Shown piece by piece: positions 22,271 through 23,402 of a DNA stretch of 23,402 bases; the stretch's first letter is position 1, and the number at the start of each line of letters is the position of its first letter. The notes below the pieces were generated by a model that saw only the letters and a program-made list of their open reading frames with translations, was not told the DNA's origin and did not search any database. Location: the IMG/VR virus record IMGVR_UViG_3300042430_000035, positions 1-23,402 of that record, one strand, 5' to 3'. The position numbers and the translations under genes were made by a program. This stretch comes from a virus.

Positions 22271-22747
22271 ATGGACGACAAAGAATTTAAAAAAATCCTC
22301 AGTGAAGTGGCAGAATGGCGATTTGAAAAGGTCAGCGACACTCAAATTAAACAAAGCCGTAAAATGGCCAAGGGTAAATTCAAACCCATTGTGGAAGGTG
22401 AAGAGCCAGAAATGGCAGTGCAGCTTGTTGATGGTGTCAATCCCACAGTGGTACCCATATTGGTCAAACTTAAACCCTGTGCCACTAACTGCGAAGACTG
22501 CGGTAAACACTGCCCCAATGGCAGACAAGTCACTGCCAAAATATATCCATCAAGAGCACTAGGCCTGCATTGGCGTAAACGATGTGTGACCTGTCAACGA
22601 TATCTTAACAAAGACACTGGCAAATATACCGTACCAGACAACAATGCTTCAAATCATTACAGCACACTTAAGACTGGACATCAAGTGTCATTTGAAAGTG
22701 ATAAAGAAATAATCACAATTCATTGTGAAAACACACAGGCGGAATAA
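22271..22747 (+). CDS. Cysteine-rich, probably metal-binding protein, unknown function
   Basis: A 158-residue protein starts eight bases after the previous gene; no strong ribosome binding site is seen. The first 45 residues are charged and helical (DDKEFKKILSEVAEWRFEK, IKQSRKMAKGKFKPI). The middle holds seven cysteines in total: C70, C74, C77, C81 (C-x3-C-x2-C-x3-C), then C105 and C108 (C-x2-C), plus C152, with H80 and H100 nearby. This suits one or two zinc sites, and the WRKRC-x2-CQR segment could touch nucleic acid. I do not recognise the family. It ends the coding block and its last codons overlap a promoter-like motif. A role in late gene control or DNA packaging would be speculation. 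Confidence 0.7.
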   Translation: MDDKEFKKILSEVAEWRFEKVSDTQIKQSRKMAKGKFKPIVEGEEPEMAVQLVDGVNPTVVPILVKLKPCATNCEDCGKHCPNGRQVTAKIYPSRALGLHWRKRCVTCQRYLNKDTGKYTVPDNNASNHYSTLKTGHQVSFESDKEIITIHCENTQAE

Positions 22748-22750
22748 ATA
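22743..22750 (+). promoter_or_regulatory. Late-promoter-like motif AATAAATA overlapping a stop codon
   Basis: AATAAATA matches seven of eight positions of TATAAATA and fits the relaxed NATAAATA form reported for marine T4-like phages. It overlaps the TAA stop of the Cys-rich gene and lies five bases before the first stem of the candidate small RNA. Confidence 0.45.
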
Positions 22751-22754
22751 TTAT

Positions 22755-22883
22755 TAGCAGGGACAAATATCCGTTAATCCTAAGGGATGGTTTGGCTGTC
22801 ACTAAATCAAAAAGTAGTTTCTTATTGCCATTAGAAACGAGCCCTGTTAGAAACCCAGTCGCAATGATTGGGTTTCGTCTTTT
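22755..22883 (+). ncRNA. Candidate small structured RNA with its own terminator
   Basis: TAGCAGGG (22755-22762) pairs with CCCTGTTA (22842-22849, one G-T pair) to enclose about 80 bases. Inside are ATCC/GGAT (near 22777-22788) and GTTTCT/AGAAAC (near 22817-22838) hairpins. The closing stem abuts a strong terminator hairpin at 22850, so the elements could stack into one folded RNA of about 130 bases. A promoter-like motif stands just upstream. No credible ORF is inside. It does not fold as a tRNA. It could instead be a structured 3' end of the late mRNA. Confidence 0.5.
22850..22883 (+). terminator. Intrinsic terminator closing the late gene block
   Basis: GAAACCCAGTC (22850-22860) pairs with GATTGGGTTTC (22866-22876, one G-T pair) across a five-base loop, followed by GTCTTTT. 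It reads on the + strand only: the opposite strand has no T tract. Confidence 0.9.
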
Positions 22884-22914
22884 ACCACATTTAATTCTGA
22901 TATTTTGTCTCTTA

Positions 22915-22922
22915 TATAAATA
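22915..22922 (+). promoter_or_regulatory. T4-type late promoter motif TATAAATA before the structured non-coding region
   Basis: A perfect TATAAATA lies 32 bases after the terminator and heads a region with no convincing gene. Its placement between a terminator and a structured region argues that it starts a separate transcript. No clear -35 element is seen. Confidence 0.65.
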
Positions 22923-23402
22923 CTTGTGACAGGCAAAACACTTAGGCATCATTGGCAATCCAAATCATTTTAGGCACTATCATCTAACACACAAGGTTGG
23001 CCCGCCAGATTGTAATAGGGCTGTGGAAAAACCAGGGAATAACTGGGCACGAGACATATTGAGGCACCCCCGTTGCTACGGCAACTATCCTGAAAAATTG
23101 GAAGTGGGTTTGAGGTTGAAAGCAAAGATAACCAACGCATTGATATAGTATGAATGTTAGCATACGAACACACTGGCTATAAACATCTAGACACTAGGAA
23201 CGAGGTCTAGAGTGCGGTAACGCATATCGTGGCAGGTAAGGAAAAGCACAGAGTCCTTTAGCATACAGTGATGAAAACACCTGCTTCCATAAGTCTTGGC
23301 TGGGGCAACTCACATAAAGATAGACGGTGCCGCTGAAAACGGTTCCGTCTGACTGAAACAATCTACATAAAGTATCTCAATAGATCATTATGTGTTTCTG
23401 AA
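22923..23402 (+). ncRNA. Candidate large structured non-coding RNA (partial, runs off the window)
   Basis: About 480 bases with no credible ORF but many inverted repeats. CTTGTG 22923-22928 pairs with CACAAG 22990-22995, enclosing TTGG/CCAA. CCAG 23032 pairs with CTGG 23043. GTTGC-TACG-GCAAC (23072-23085) has a UNCG-type tetraloop. GTATG 23148 pairs with CATAC 23161. TCTAGAC 23186-23192 pairs with GTCTAGA 23205-23211, directly followed by GTGCG-GTAA-CGCAT (23212-23225, GNRA loop). GCAGGT 23232-23237 pairs with ACCTGC 23279-23284, enclosing AAGGA/TCCTT. AGACGG 23322-23327 pairs with CCGTCT 23345-23350, with five further pairs inside. ACATAA 23365 pairs with TTATGT 23388. Together with the TATAAATA just upstream this resembles the large ornate RNAs of phages (GOLLD or ROOL type), but membership is not shown. 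Confidence 0.5.

Noticed and set aside
22271-22562. Alternative + frame overlapping the Cys-rich gene (22188-22562)
   Set aside because: It begins inside the membrane protein gene, and its translation has no consistent domain pattern, whereas the frame at 22271 has an ordered cysteine pattern.
22787-22834. A 15-codon ATG frame inside the candidate small RNA
   Set aside because: AAGGG lies too close to the ATG to act as a ribosome binding site, and the frame is short and overlaps paired regions.
23178-23185. TATAAACA late-promoter-like match
   Set aside because: It has one mismatch and lies in the middle of the structured RNA candidate, with no following gene in the window.
23205-23245. Resemblance to bacterial RNase P RNA (GTGCGGTAA...GTGGCAGGTAA)
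   Set aside because: The short match lacks the intervening P10-like hairpin, and no P4 signature (GAGGAAAGTCC-like) is found upstream or matching ACAGAxxxxGGCTTAT-like end downstream. The stems drawn here do not form the RNase P core.
23311-23360. Possible group I or group II intron core near the 11-pair hairpin
   Set aside because: AAAGATAGACGG is only loosely like a group I S element, and no matching R element or P3/P7 pairing was found. The hairpin lacks the AGC/GAAA layout of a group II domain V.
22884-23402. tRNA or tmRNA gene in the terminal non-coding region
   Set aside because: No GGTTCGAATC-type T-arm, cloverleaf or CCA end was found, and no tmRNA-like tag frame with flanking tRNA-like halves was seen.

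Overview
The window holds the structural half of a tailed bacteriophage genome, and every recognisable gene is on the + strand. The tail genes follow the order of a long non-contractile (siphovirus-type) tail: major tail protein, a frameshifted pair of assembly chaperones, a tape measure of 869 residues, then lambda M/L/J-like tip proteins. No sheath or baseplate genes are seen. The DNA is AT-rich, most genes have AAGGAG-type ribosome binding sites, and stop/start overlaps (ATGA, TAATG) are common. The style of scaffold, capsid and fibre proteins suggests a virus of an aquatic Gram-negative bacterium, but the host cannot be named from this sequence. No tRNA, integrase, transposase, CRISPR array or DNA-replication gene is visible.

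Layout. 1-533: end of an upstream gene, a 19-residue basic micro-ORF, and an overlapping small gene of unknown function. 547-3587: head and neck module (late-type promoter, scaffold, major capsid protein, head-tail adaptor, tail-terminator-like protein, major tail protein), closed by a strong intrinsic terminator at 3622-3650. 3680-7301: small unknown gene, tail assembly chaperone with a lambda-type GGGAAAG slippery site, gp10-like tail completion protein, tape measure. 7304-13291: tail tip. Here a J-like central tip protein appears to be split into three ORFs by an insertion of about 2.3 kb that encodes beta-repeats plus a glycine-rich adhesin. 13416-22072: host-recognition module, with a small fibre-associated protein in its own transcription unit, a collagen-free tail fibre, an array of four LamG-like domains, a 1195-residue repeat protein with one more LamG domain, and a small adaptor-like protein. 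22072-22747: a coiled-coil/transmembrane (holin-like) protein and a cysteine-rich, probably metal-binding protein.

22748-23402 has no convincing gene but is rich in structure. There is a candidate small RNA with its own promoter-like motif and terminator. It is followed by a perfect TATAAATA motif heading a run of at least 470 bases of stacked hairpins that continues past the window edge, a candidate large phage non-coding RNA.

TATAAATA-like motifs (the T4 late-promoter consensus) stand in front of the head module, the chaperone module (weak), the 13416 gene and both RNA candidates. This suggests that phage-directed late transcription drives the whole block. The best candidates for something undescribed are the three-piece tail tip, the terminal structured RNA and the small terminated RNA before it.
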